Source: Chaetoderma sp. LZ-2023a (Eukaryota; Mollusca; Caudofoveata; Chaetodermatida; Chaetodermatidae). From it: a stretch of DNA of 64,000 bases. The notes under the pieces were generated by a model. The model had not been told where the DNA came from. It saw only the letters and a list, made by a program, of their open reading frames with translations, and did no database searches. The stretch covers positions 19,061,924-19,125,923 of the forward strand of contig CM067372.1 of NCBI GenBank assembly GCA_034401795.1, read 5' to 3'. Positions 47,001 to 53,310 of the stretch are shown one piece after another; positions within the stretch are counted from its first letter, which is position 1, and every line of letters starts with the position of its first letter. The translations under genes were made by a program, and so were the position numbers.

Positions 47001-50000
47001 GATGCCGTGGGTGGAGAGCATGGAGGTCGATTCCGTCCTGGACGGAACCGTCCTCCATCTGTCTGGCTTGGCGCAAGCCAGGTCAGCGGCTCTGCCCGTG
47101 GATGAGCCCACTCCGGTACCGGGCACCGGTCCCGTGATGGTTGGTTTGCCGGCAACCGACACGGTGACGGGTGTGGCTGGCCAGGCGTGGTACTCACCTA
47201 TCTCGCCTGGTCCGGCGGTCAGACATGAGGTGCCGTTGGCGCCCGTGTTTGGCCACGGTTCCTCAACCGCTACGGGTCCGCACGGTTTTCTGTGCGAGCC
47301 TACTCCGTGGACTGGTGTGTTCCATGGGGTGGCGGCGGAACCGTACGGTACCGGAGTTCCTGGCATATCAGCAATGGCTCCTAGCCGGGAGGCCGTTGCT
47401 GGTAGGGCCGTGAACATGTCAACGGGTGACGTGTTCACGGGAGTGTCCTCCTCGGAGACAGATTGTTCTGAGGCTCTGGCTTGGCTAGCCAGGGTAGACC
47501 CATCTGTGGTTTCGACCACGGCCGAGGAGGATGCACCCCGTCCATCGGTTGCATTGATTAGGACGGGGATCTTGCCCGCAGCCCGGATCCAGTCTATTGG
47601 ACTGGATCCAAGGTTTATGGAGTTGCTTGATGCTATTTATAGCAAACAACTCGTGACCAAGGGCCAGCTTCCTGCGGCCTCCAGGGAGGTGCGGGCGAGG
47701 TGTCGTATTCCATGGGGGAATACGACAGGTATGGTGTTGTCCCGTCGGGTCACCGAGGATGACCGCTGGGTACTGGGTGTCCAGAGTGCTGGAGCGGGTG
47801 GCCCCACCCCGGCACTGGTGGACAAAGCTCAGGTACACCATAATGAAGTCCTGTCCCTATGTGATGAGGGTGTGAGGACAGCAATGACTGTCAACCACTC
47901 TTATTGTCTTCTTCAGTCGGTGTGGGCTGAAGCTGGGGCAGGACACCCTGTGCCACCTGTGGCGCTTTCGTGCGTTAATGACGGCCTGGTGCTGTCTATG
48001 GACGCATTGGCAAGGGTGCAGGCGCATGTGACTAAGTCCAGGAGGCAGATGGTCCTTGACCATATGCATCCAGCTACTGGCGTCAGGGAGCGTCTTCTTG
48101 GGACGCCCCTGACAGGCCCTAGCATCTTTGGTGGCCAGGCGCGAGCCATCTTAGAGGACACGGCCAGCATTGCGCAGAATCGGTTGGCATTTAATCTGCA
48201 GCTAGGGCTAGTGCGTCAAGCGCACACACTAGGGGCTGTAGTCAAGCCACTGACCGGGCAACCTTCTAAGAAGCAGAAAAAGTACAAAAGCAAGGCGAAA
48301 GCTAAGCCTAGTGCTGCTTCTGCTTATACTGGGTTTTCTCAGCCGCCTACGACGAAGAAAGCCAAGAAGGTTGTGGGGGCCCCTACCCTCCCCAATGTTG
48401 CTCCTGATCGCCCGAGAGGCAGGAAGGGGAAGGGCGGACAGAAGGGAGCGGATCGTACCTGAGGGTATGAGGGCTCCCTTCGCATCTGCCTGGAATGCAC
48501 CTGTGCGACAGGAACAGCGGTGCCAGTTAGACCGGCCAAGCCAAGACCAAAATGGTTCTCTCTCTCTCGTCAAGAGAGGGGGGGGGAGCGGATCGTGAGC
48601 CAGACACCTCCATTAGGCGTCGAGGCTTGGCGAGGTGTGACGTCAGACAGTCTGGTCCTGGGATGGTTATCCCAGGGGTACATGCCAGAGTGGTGGGACT
48701 TTGCACCACAGAATCTGTCTGGCACCTGTCTGGACACCCATTCCAAGGGAACCAGACAAGTTAGAAGCCATTCAAAACGAAGTGTCAGGTTTGCTTCTGA
48801 AGGGAGCAATAAAACCAGCAAACCAGAACACTCCAGGCTTCTATTCAAACATGTTCCTTGTCTCCAAGAGCACAGGGGGGGTGGATACCCATTCTCAATC
48901 TCAGGCCATTAAATTGGTTTATCCATACGCCTCGGTTTCAGATGGAAACTCCGAGGTCGGTAATGGCAGGATTGAGGAAGGGAATGTGGTGTGTATCGAT
49001 TGATCTGAGAGATGCATATTTCCACATTCCAATGAACAGGAGTTGTCACAGGTTTCTGAGATTTGCGTTTCAGAATCAAGTATGGGAGTTTATAGTCCTC
49101 CCATTCGGTCTATCGACAGCTCCAAGGGTTTTCACAAGAGTGGTCCTTGCGGTGACAGCGTTTCTCAGAAAGGAGAACGTGGCGCTTCACACCTACATAG
49201 ACGATTGGCTGATCAAAGCAGACACATCAGCCAGGTTAGACGTGGATACTGCTCTGACTCTGAAGTTGCTTTCAGATCTAGGCTGGATAGTCAACAAGGA
49301 GAAATCTGAGTTGACACTCACTCAACATTTCGTTTATTTAAGGATGCGATTCAATCTCGAGGAGGGCAGAGTTTACCCGTCAGCCCAGAGTTGTGTCTCT
49401 GTTAGCAATCCTCCAGAGTTTTCGATTGGGAAACCACATTCAGGCGAGGCGGTTTCTTCAGATGCTGGCATGATGGTCTCCATGGAGCAGGTAATCCTGT
49501 ACGCTGCTCTGATGCGAAGACCTATCCGGTTGTATCTGATGTCTCTGTGGAAACAGAGAACAGAACCCCTGTTAAAACTGGTGCCAGTTTTGGAGCCAAT
49601 AATGTTGCATCTTGTATGGTGGAAAAAGTGACAAAATCTCCTAGTAGGAGTTTCGCTGCACCTACCCCACCCCCAGCTGTCTGTGTACATGGATGCATCA
49701 CTGGAGGGATGGGGGGCCTGCCTGGGAGAACACCAGGTCTCGGGTACATGGACTCTCCAAGAGAGCCAGCTGCATATCAATCTCTTGGAAATGATGGCAT
49801 TGGAAAAGTTTCTTCCAAATGTCAGGAGCAAGGCGATATTGATACGGTCGGACAACTCGACAGTAGTATCATACATAAATCGCCAAGGCGGGACCAAGTC
49901 GCCCACACTATGTATCAAAGTGTGGCACTTGATTCAATGGTGCAGGAATTACTCGGTTGTTTTGAAAGCAGCTCATATTCCTGGGTGATTGAACATTCTG

Positions 50001-52495
50001 GCGGATGCTTTGTCTCACAGAATGGTCTCTCAACCCTCCAGTTCTTCACAGGATCTTCGAGCATAGGGGCAAACCCAACGTGGACTTGTTCGCCACAAGG
50101 GGAAATGCTCAAATCATGACTTATGTCTCGCTGATTCCAGATCCTAATGCCGTCGATACAGATGCTCTGGCGTTAAGCTGGAGAGGGATGCACGCTTACA
50201 CGTACCCAACCACCTTTCTTCTACCGTAGATATTGGTGAAGGTCAGGGAGGAACCGTGCCTAGTCCTGCTAATAGCGCCATTTTGGCCCAGCAGGGTGTG
50301 GTTCACAGATCTTCGAGATCTGCTGGTGGAAAATCCAGTGCAGTTACCAGAGATTCCGAACATAATCTCCCAGGCCAAGGGACGCTTCCTACACGAGCGT
50401 CCCGAAATGTTCAAATTGACTGCGTGGATGTTATCAAACAACGTTCCACATCAGAGGGCTTTTCTCGACAAGCTGCAGATTTCATCGCAGCTGCGAGGAG
50501 GTCAACCTTCAAGTCATATAACAACAAGGTTAACAGATTTGCAGACTGGTGTGAAGAAAAGGGTATTGATAACTTTCATTCCACTATTCAGCAAATAGCA
50601 GACTTTCTCTGTGAGCTGTTCTTTTCAGGACTAGCTCCTGTCACAATTGCTGGATACAAGTTAGCTTTGGCATCAGTTATCCCTTGTCTAGCCAACAGGG
50701 ATAGTCCAGAGGTGGCCCAGTTGAATGTGATGGTGAAGGGAATGAGCAATCTCCGACCGAGACAACCGGTAGTCATTCCAGCCTGGAGTCTATCTTTAGT
50801 GCTTAATGAACTGGCCAAGCAACCTTTCGAACCGTTGCGTTCGGCTAGTCTAAAGCATTTGACTCTAAAGGCGGTCTTTCTATTGGCAGTTTCCTCAGCT
50901 AGAAGGCGCAGTGAGATCCATGCACTTTCAGCAGAGAGGGACCGATTTATTGTCTCCAGAGAGGGTCTGCGTCTACTGACAAGAACAGAGTTTATGTCAA
51001 AGAATCAATCTTTGAAATATCCCGGCAAACTGATCATTATACCGAAACTAACTAGGTTTGATCGTGATGTCAGTGTCTGGTGCCCAGTCCATGCTTTGAC
51101 TTAGTACAAAAGGCGGACAGACTCGTTACGGTCGAATGATAGACATCTGTGGATCTGCCATAAGAAGCCATATGGCGCCGCATCCATGGATTCTATCTCT
51201 CATTGGGTGGTGGAATGCATTCAAACTATCCACGAGATTGCGACTGAGCACCAGGTGCAATGCGCAAGGGCACACAATGTTAGAGGAATAGCCGCCTCGA
51301 CTGCCCTTTACAATGGTGTTCCGTTAGAGGACATCATGGCTGTTGCACAATGGCACTGTGAGTTCTCTTTCACGGATTACTATATGAGAGATGTGTCAGA
51401 CTCAGCCAATCCAGTCGCTTTAGCTGTTTTGAAACAACTGCTCTTCTCCCGTTTGGTATTTGAAAAAACAAAAGTTATTTGAACAGACATGGTCAAGCGA
51501 GAGGATTACAACCATGAATGTCACGTATGGTAAAAAAAGTGCTTGGTTCATGGCTCCACATCTGAAATCCAATATTCATAAGGTAATTCAAGTTTGACAG
51601 TTTTTTAATTATGTTTATATATCATGATCATTCATCTTATATATTCATGCTCATTCCCAGGCTAATATATGGAAAGAGCAGTTAACACTCCGCATATTCG
51701 TGTTTCAGGCGAGATGCATGTTCATGAGTTCTCTCCCTTTTCCTAGGAGAAAAAAAGGGGGGCGGGAAGCGGTGATGCGAATGTGATTCGGTCCCTAACT
51801 TGTCGGTCCTTTTAGGTCTCCGTATGGCAAGTTTAAGTCTAAGATCTTTCTCCAGGGGCAAAAGAAGCTATGTATGGCTTGCCCCTTCCCACCAGGTTGC
51901 CGTCTAAATCTGGTGTTATCAAGAGTAATATAATGGTAAGTATTGATCGAAGGAGAATGAAGGAAATTTCAATTTCCCTTTCTCTGAGATCTAACAATAC
52001 TTACCATTATATTACGGACCCTGCCTCACAGCCCCACGGAGGCAACCATAGGTATTCTCTTGTTTGGTAGCTATGCAAACAATATGAGCCTCACTGGAAG
52101 ACGGGTAGATTCTTAGAGCCAGCTATCAGGATAGCTTGTTATCAGAAGTAATAGAATGGTAAGTATTGTTAGATCTCGGAGAAATGGAAATTGAAATTTC
52201 CTTCATTCTTGACTAAAGTCGAGTGTTGAAGGCTTAAGCGTCCAGGTATTGATACCCTGACTCAGTTAACACTCATTTCCTGGTATAAAACCATTCACTC
52301 AATACTTAACTCATTCACCGATGAATTCACCTTATCTGGCACGTGCATGCAATACTCCCTTGAGGATAAGGAACTATCTACACCGTTATCTCACCCTGTT
52401 GTTTCTCTTTCTTGCAGCTGTGGTTGGCAGGATGGCTGCTAGAAAACAACCCAAATAAACCTAATATTGCTGACATGATTGTACAGGGTGAATAG
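19856..52495 (+). CDS. NME5: NME5 orthologue, nucleoside diphosphate kinase homologue 5, five coding exons
   Basis: I joined five exons (19856-20002, 27560-27765, 36004-36104, 41186-41304, 52418-52495) with GT-AG borders and matching phases 0, 2, 1, 0. The product is 216 residues; human NME5 is 212. The NDK domain covers about residues 17-151. It starts VYVERTLAIIKPD, with the phosphate-binding lysine at K26, and keeps the catalytic-type histidine H133 in NAVHGSD. Residues about 153-208 form a DPY-30 dimerisation motif (EPIAVGQMAKDYL...LTELCKQKPEDP...WLLENNPNKP). In other organisms NME5 and the algal RSP23 sit in the radial spokes of motile cilia, so the protein probably acts in the axoneme rather than as a housekeeping kinase. 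The introns are 7.6, 8.2, 5.1 and 11.1 kb and filled with transposons. No coding lesion is seen. 5' non-coding exons cannot be excluded. Confidence 0.95.
20135..20797 (-). mobile_element. 5'-truncated LINE, 3' part, in NME5 intron 1
   Basis: The - strand frame reads SLIRPHLEYAGPVWSPHTWK, then ATKMVPALWNMSYENRL, then TRGHKFKLRKTRAN and FFSNRIIDWWNALPETVVDA, the thumb and C-terminus of a CR1/L2-like polymerase. It ends in a TTATG-repeat tail (CATAACATAACATAAC on the + strand, about 20135-20161). The 5' side stops at 20797, where a second LINE tail begins. Confidence 0.8.
20798..21840 (-). mobile_element. Second 5'-truncated LINE stacked on the first
   Basis: A (TGA)n tail (ATCATCATCATCATC on the + strand, about 20798-20816) and a 3' UTR precede an RT end. 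The RT end reads WSQTWQLSFNTDKTHVMHLG, then SDVEKDLGVHVDRNLSFDIH, then LLYKSLVRPILEYCNSAWSP, RRFRGDLIETFKLI and TRTRGHRLKLN. The main frame (21105-21836) is open over 243 residues but lacks the catalytic half. Confidence 0.8.
21841..24250. other. NME5 intron 1, no gene seen
   Basis: AT-rich intronic sequence without convincing coding frames. It contains a possible inverted-repeat element at about 22036-23003. Confidence 0.55.
22036..23003. mobile_element. Possible ~970 bp inverted-repeat element
   Basis: TTCGTGAGTACCGAAATTTG near the left end resembles the reverse complement of ATTCACGAACTTCGGTACCC near the right end. A third copy (AATTCACGAAATTCGGTACC) lies at 22782-22801. No target duplication was found, so the boundaries are uncertain. 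Confidence 0.3.
24255..26990 (+). mobile_element. Old DIRS-like element fossil, truncated
   Basis: It aligns by eye with the leader, gag and reverse-transcriptase regions of the nearly whole DIRS at 28689-35770. The leader resembles 29275 onwards; gag pieces lie at about 24770-25700; RT words such as AYFHIPMNRSCHRFLRFAFQ lie near 26030. It is the most decayed of the DIRS copies, lacks both terminal repeats and the recombinase, and is interrupted by a pearl-like insert. It has many breaks. Confidence 0.8.
26230..26800 (+). mobile_element. pearl-like / Helentron-associated interspersed element inside the DIRS fossil
   Basis: Three diverged tandem units of about 150-155 bp, each with GATTTTATGAAA..TTACC.GAAATTGTCAAA, are followed by a short right arm ending CACAGGCCCTTGGGCCTCTTG plus TTT. 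A tandem core plus a GC hairpin before CTTGTTT is the layout of bivalve pearl elements, regarded as non-autonomous Helentrons. DIRS sequence is seen on both sides (up to about 26230 and again from about 26803). Confidence 0.6.
26990..27559. other. End of NME5 intron 1
   Basis: AT-rich. Two diverged copies of a segment containing GCTAG-GAGATGCA...GGGGTCA-TCC (about 27200 and 27352) suggest another tandem-core element remnant. No gene. Confidence 0.45.
27560..27765 (+). CDS. NME5: NME5 coding exon 2
   Basis: Acceptor TACTTTCAG, donor GTAGGT. Encodes residues 50-117 plus two bases of codon 118: KRRVHLTPEQASDLYAEHYG, then FFPSLVAYMSSGPTLAMVLA, then SHWRELIGPTNSIKARQTHP. This is the central part of the NDK fold. 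The exon matches human NME5 without gaps. Confidence 0.95.
27766..28688. other. Start of NME5 intron 2, unclassified repeat-like sequence
   Basis: AT-rich sequence with recurring words such as CCAAATTT, TTGAAATT and CTATGGGA, like degenerate interspersed repeats. No gene is supported. Confidence 0.45.
28689..28866 (+). repeat. Left inverted terminal repeat of the DIRS in intron 2
   Basis: Inverted match to about 35560-35735, beginning at CAATACTCACCATTCTGTTA and running through a GGGTACTCGG...CCGAGTACCC palindrome to TTTGCATAGC. The outer 13 bases are specific to the left end. Confidence 0.88.
29780..31905 (+). CDS. DIRS gag-like region
   Basis: It begins with a cysteine/histidine cluster (CDECHKF, then DHACFRCSLC, then RCNVCAVW) and continues as a long proline/glycine-rich and acidic low-complexity region. 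A more ordered C-terminal part has LDAIYSKQL and basic KKQKKHKGKAK tails. Gag proteins of DIRS elements are poorly conserved; the assignment rests on position before RT and on shared sequence with the other DIRS copies in this window. Confidence 0.65.
31976..34096 (+). CDS. DIRS reverse transcriptase-RNase H protein
   Basis: An open frame of about 706 residues. The RT core includes FIHTPRFQMETPRSVMAGL, AYFHIPMNRSCHRFLRFAFQ, LPFGLLTAPRVFT and the catalytic YIDDWL. RNase H includes VYTDASLEGWGACL, INRLEMMAVELAL, IRSDNSTVVSYINRQG and a final HIPG...DALSR. After this comes the DIRS-type region FEHWGKPNVDLFAT and APYWPSRAWF, which in related elements overlaps a methyltransferase-like or accessory domain. 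The end overlaps the recombinase start in another frame, a layout common in DIRS. Confidence 0.88.
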   Translation: MVLSLSLRKRGERTMSQTTPLDVEASMVGGRLMRFVEAWRGVTSDSLVLGWLSQVYMPEWWDFPPQNLSLAPVWTPVPREPDKLEAVQKEVSGLLLKGAIKPANRNTPGFYSNMFLVPKSTGGWRPILNLRPLNWFIHTPRFQMETPRSVMAGLRKGMWCVLIDLKDAYFHIPMNRSCHRFLRFAFQNQVWEFIVLPFGLLTAPRVFTRVVLAVTAFLRKENVALHTYIDDWLIKADSAARLNVDTALTLRLLSDLGWIVNEEKSELTPTQHFVYLGMRFDLEEGRVYPSEPRVVSLLAILKSFRVGKHIQARRFLQMLGMMVSMEQVIPYAALMRRPIQLYLMSLWKQRTEPLSKLVPVLEPIMSHLVWWKERQNLLVGVSLHLPHPQLSVYTDASLEGWGACLGEHQVSGTWTLPESQLHINRLEMMAVELALEEFLPMIRGKVILIRSDNSTVVSYINRQGRTRSPTLCIRVWHLIQWCRNYSVVLKAAHIPGRLNILVDALSRRQRILPTEWSLNPLVLRRIFEHWGKPNVDLFATKENAQIMTYVSPIPDPNAVDTDTLAISWRGMHAYAYPPTILLPKVLVKVREEPCLVLLIAPYWPSRAWFTDLLDLLVENPVQLPEIPNIISQAKGRFLQERPEMFKLTAWMLSNNVPRRKAFLDRLLISSRLRGGQPSSHITTRLTDLQTGVKKRVLIPFNPLFSK
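33922..34938 (+). CDS. DIRS tyrosine recombinase
   Basis: 338 residues. The N-terminal SAM-like core-binding region contains FKSYNNKINRFADWCEEKG. The catalytic domain shows R in SARRHSE, then HDVR in RAHDVRGIAAST, a W/H position in AVAQWHCESS, and the nucleophile tyrosine in FTDYYMRD. The R-H-x-x-R-W/H-Y set of tyrosine recombinases is complete. This enzyme integrates the circular DNA, replacing a DDE integrase. Confidence 0.88.
   Translation: MDVIKQRSTSEGFSRQAADFIAAARRSTFKSYNNKINRFADWCEEKGINTFQSTIQQIADFLCELFFSGLAPVTVAGYKSALASVIPCLANRDSPEVAQLNVMLKGMSNLRLRQPVVIPAWSLSLVLNVLAKHPFEPLRSASLKHLTLKAVFLLAASSARRHSEIHALSAERDRFIVSGEGLRLLPRAEFMSKNQSLRYPGKPIIIPKLTRFDRDASVWCPVRALTKYKKWTDSLRSNDRHLWICHKKPYGAASMDTISRWVVECIQTTHEMATGHQVQGVRAHDVRGIAASTALYNGVPLEDIMAVAQWHCESSFTDYYMRDVSDSANPLALAVLKR
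34939..35417. other. DIRS 3' non-coding region
   Basis: Lies between the recombinase stop and the internal complementary region. Contains a G-rich run near 35251-35267 and no coding frame. The same region follows the recombinase in the second DIRS (51483-51918). Confidence 0.6.
35418..35516 (+). repeat. Internal complementary region of the DIRS in intron 2
   Basis: It carries, back to back, the complements of both outer ends: GATCGAAGGAGAA (left end) running into TGAAGGAAATGTC...GAGATCTAAC (right end). The two outer ends are fused at AGAAT. It is bracketed by inverted AACAGAATGGTGAGTATTG and CAATACTCACCATTCTGTT. This is the template for joining the ends of the circular intermediate in DIRS elements. 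Confidence 0.88.
35560..35770 (-). repeat. Right inverted terminal repeat of the DIRS in intron 2
   Basis: Reverse complement of the left repeat with few differences, plus an outer extension of about 45 bases ending CCTTCATTCT. Unequal outer extensions on the two terminal repeats are typical of DIRS1-group elements. Confidence 0.88.
35771..36003 (+). repeat. Tandem array of NME5 exon 3 splice acceptors (38 bp x 6)
   Basis: Six units start at 35771, 35809, 35847, 35885, 35923 and 35961, and the real exon junction follows at 36001. Each unit is CAG-TCTRNGAGCAGTATATG-type sequence (start of exon 3) followed by TGTTTTCYGTTGTTTTST (the pyrimidine tract). Odd and even units differ consistently (TCTG...TTTTCT versus TCTA...TTTTGT), so the real period is a 76 bp dimer repeated three times. 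Every copy ends in a CAG acceptor, while the authentic exon uses TAG. Confidence 0.92.
36004..36104 (+). CDS. NME5: NME5 coding exon 3 (catalytic histidine)
   Basis: Encodes residues 118-152 in part: CLRAVYGTDDQRNAVHGSDG then FSSAQREIRFFFPD. The NDK histidine motif NAVHGSD is here. The acceptor is the weaker TAG (TTTTGTTAG). Six upstream tandem copies of the same junction carry CAG. Donor GTAAGA, phase 1. Confidence 0.93.
36225..38285 (+). repeat. 20 bp minisatellite, about 100 copies, NME5 intron 3
   Basis: The unit is TATAATGCTGTCTTCCCATT with variants (TTCCTGTT, TTATGCTG, CCATCCC). From about 37370 the unit changes to TATAATGGTGTCTCCCTGTT-type. TTATGCTG units almost always follow TTCCTGTT and precede CATCCC, showing a 40 bp higher-order unit in the first half. 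Confidence 0.95.
38286..38719. other. NME5 intron 3, unique sequence
   Basis: No gene, RNA or clear repeat seen between the minisatellite and the TTAA element. Confidence 0.5.
39324..39490. mobile_element. Palindromic MITE fragment, CAAATTAGTTTC family
   Basis: TTAA (39320-39323) followed by CCCTTTCAAGG, then an imperfect palindrome TTTGAAACTAATTAGTTTGG...AAATTTAATTCAGAATATTCAAC. The right terminus is unclear. Confidence 0.4.
40050..40215. mobile_element. Palindromic MITE, left part degraded
   Basis: Core GTAACCGAACCAGCCATTCCAGTGG, flank AAAATAGTCTTATCTTGGC, and right end GGTCATTAAAGGG followed by TTAA (40216-40219). Confidence 0.55.
40477..40683. mobile_element. Palindromic TTAA MITE
   Basis: CCCTTTAATGGTCAAGTTGG start, GTCCATTTGCAGACCAAGAG, core TTTACCACTGGAATGTCTGG with its inverted partner, second TTAA at 40680-40683 shared with the next element. 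Confidence 0.6.
40684..40877. mobile_element. Palindromic TTAA MITE
   Basis: TTAA (40680-40683), CCCTTTAATGGCCATAGCGG, core CGCTGGAATGACTGGCTCG/ATAACCG, mirrored AATTGTATTCCCTTGGCCTG, end before TTAA (40878-40881). Confidence 0.65.
40940..41125. mobile_element. Palindromic TTAA MITE, second family
   Basis: TTAA at 40936-40939 and 41126-41129. Ends CCCTTTGACC and GCGTTAAAGGG. The core is a palindrome ATTTTGAAACTAATCTGACT / AGTCAAATTAGTTTCAAAAT. It has the same terminal CCCTTT and target as the first family but a different interior. It lies 60 bp before NME5 exon 4. Confidence 0.75.
41186..41304 (+). CDS. NME5: NME5 coding exon 4 (DPY-30 motif)
   Basis: Acceptor ATCTTTGTCAG, donor GTAAGT. Encodes IIEPIAVGQMAKDYLSRAVN then PVLLKGLTELCKQKPEDPV, the first helix of the DPY-30 motif, which mediates docking to axonemal partners in this family. 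Confidence 0.95.
41361..41575. mobile_element. Palindromic piggyBac-like TTAA MITE, best preserved
   Basis: TTAA duplications at 41357-41360 and 41576-41579. Termini CCCTTTAATGGTCAAG and TTTGATCATTAAAGGG are inverted repeats. The element folds on itself over nearly its whole 215 bp around the CTAGAATGAGTCATCCAGTG core. TTAA plus CCC-starting ends is the piggyBac signature; no transposase is present. Confidence 0.8.
41885..42655 (+). mobile_element. pearl-like element with four tandem ~155 bp units, NME5 intron 4
   Basis: Four diverged units contain in order TTTAGCAAAACTTCT, TTAATCCTATTGGAACTAAA, CTTGG-TACA-TGGTT, AAGCAGCATGATG and GGTCACAAGGTCAAAGGTCA. Left and right arms share GCGAGACA. The layout matches bivalve pearl/Helentron-associated elements. 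The unit ends carry AGGTCA half-sites; perfect AGGTCA-A-AGGTCA pairs lie at 42414-42426 and 42589-42601. Confidence 0.6.
42714..42899 (+). repeat. 37 bp minisatellite, 5 copies
   Basis: GGTAGTCTCCAAGCTACATC...CATGTACAAAT repeats exactly every 37 bp, essentially without variation, so it is young. Confidence 0.95.
43008..43200. mobile_element. Palindromic MITE, left part, split by the DIRS composite
   Basis: ACACTCATATCAGCC, GTCTTGAGAAATGTCCATTT and core CCACTGGAATGACTGGCTCG are followed by the mirrored arm up to GAAAATTGACAT, where the DIRS left end starts. The remaining few dozen bases of the MITE appear at 52210-52237. Confidence 0.65.
43201..45327 (+). mobile_element. Outer DIRS-like element, left part (fossil)
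   Basis: Left terminal repeat (43201-43390), leader and gag N-terminal region with the conserved CDECHKF and KDHVCFKCAKC cluster, running until a second DIRS left end at 45328. The terminal repeat words TAACAAGCTATCCTGATAGC match the right terminal repeat ending at 52209 better than the inner left repeat does, so this outer left end and that right end belong together. It is broken. Confidence 0.8.
48510..50600 (+). pseudogene. DIRS reverse transcriptase-RNase H region, broken
   Basis: The same landmarks as in the intron 2 copy are recognisable: AYFHIPMNRSCHRFLRFAFQ, LPFGLSTAPRVFT, YIDDWL, DASLEGWGACL and the VDLFAT region. Several interruptions. Confidence 0.8.
50440..51482 (+). pseudogene. 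DIRS tyrosine recombinase region, broken
   Basis: Core-binding FKSYNNKVNRFADWCEEKG and catalytic-domain words AVSSARRRSE, TALYNGVPLEDIMAVAQWHC and YYMRDVSDSANP are recognisable. Broken. Confidence 0.8.
51919..52015 (+). repeat. Internal complementary region of the composite DIRS
   Basis: ATCGAAGGAGAATGAAGGAA and TTTCCCTTTCTCTGAGATCT are bracketed by inverted TAATGGTAAGTATTG and CAATACTTACCATTA. The TAAGTATTG form matches the outer left end (CAATACTTACC), not the inner one (CAATACTCACC). Confidence 0.8.
52210..52237. mobile_element. Right remnant of the MITE split by the DIRS composite
   Basis: GACTAAAGTCGAGTGTTGAA then GGCTTAA resembles the right end of related MITEs (AAAGTTGAGAGTTAAAGGG then TTAA, as at 61978-62000). 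It completes the MITE that begins at 43008. Confidence 0.5.
52418..52495 (+). CDS. NME5: NME5 terminal coding exon 5
   Basis: Acceptor TTTCTTTCTTGCAG. Encodes LWLAGWLLENNPNKPNIADM then IVQGE and stop TAG. This completes the DPY-30 motif and aligns with the C-terminus of human NME5 (WLADWLLKNNPNKP). Confidence 0.95.
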   Translation: MWLAGWLLENNPNKPNIADMIVQGE

Positions 52496-52572
52496 AGGAT
52501 AGATTCTCATCATAGACTTATAACCCTGTGTCGTGGTACTTGTTATTGTCTATTTATTTATGTGTACTGTAA

Positions 52573-52578
52573 AATAAA
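52573..52578 (+). terminator. NME5 poly(A) signal AATAAA
   Basis: A canonical AATAAA 78 bp after the stop codon, in an AT-rich context (GTAAAATAAATTTTATC). It predicts a short 3' UTR of about 100 bp. Confidence 0.75.
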
Positions 52579-52595
52579 TTTTATCTATTTAGAAT

Positions 52596-53306
52596 GCTTT
52601 GGCTTATTTCCCAATTGAAATGATTGACAGACATCGATGACACGTGCATAAGCATGTTACAAATGACCAACCGACCAAATTCTGCTGCTCTCAAGGCTAG
52701 TTGTACTGAAAATTGTTACAGCAACAATTTTCATTCAAATTGTTTTCAAATGTGTAGCAAGTGGCAATTATATTGTCTACTGATATTTGTGTCAATAATT
52801 TGACTTAAATATGTTGCCATTGAGCTCGTTTGATTGGAATAGTGTTTCAGCACTGGTGTAGTGCTAGTTGCCATCGTAGGCTTGACATCATTGAGCGAAC
52901 ACATTTTGGTGAGCTCTGCAATACTTGTCTTAACAGATTGTGACATCAGAATCATGTATAACTCATGTTCCTGATAGCGCAGGGTATTGAGCCGGTAATG
53001 GATGATCAGATGATAGCCAGTACACCCGCCCAGTAACATGCATTATTAGGGTTTCTGCCATGGCATGACTATGACTTCATAATTGAATATAATTGATTAA
53101 TTATGTCAATATAACTGTTGTTCAACTCGCACAAACAAATTCAATACCAATCAAATGTGCTCAAAGCTAACAGTTTCAAGGCAAAATATTGTCAAAATAT
53201 ACAGTTCAACTTTCTTGTTGAAATTGATACACTCAGCCAACTTTATTGTACTATGAGATATGGAGCTGATGTGAATCTGTCCTATGTGTTTACACCCCAG
53301 ATCAGT
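52596..53306. other. Downstream of NME5, no gene seen
   Basis: AT-rich sequence with GCAACAATTTTCA-type palindromic words near 52720. No coding or RNA gene supported. Confidence 0.5.
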
Positions 53307-53310
53307 TAAA

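Larger units (their letters stand above)
45328..52209 (+). mobile_element. Inner DIRS-like element, joined to the outer right end (fossil)
   Basis: A second left terminal repeat (45328-45500), then leader, gag (about 46400-48462), RT-RNase H (about 48510-50600), tyrosine recombinase (about 50440-51482), 3' region, internal complementary region (51919-52015) and a right terminal repeat ending near 52209. The element is broken, with roughly five to eight interruptions across its coding regions, and is older than the copy in intron 2. It has no right end of its own. The unit appears to be a recombinant of two copies. Confidence 0.8.
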
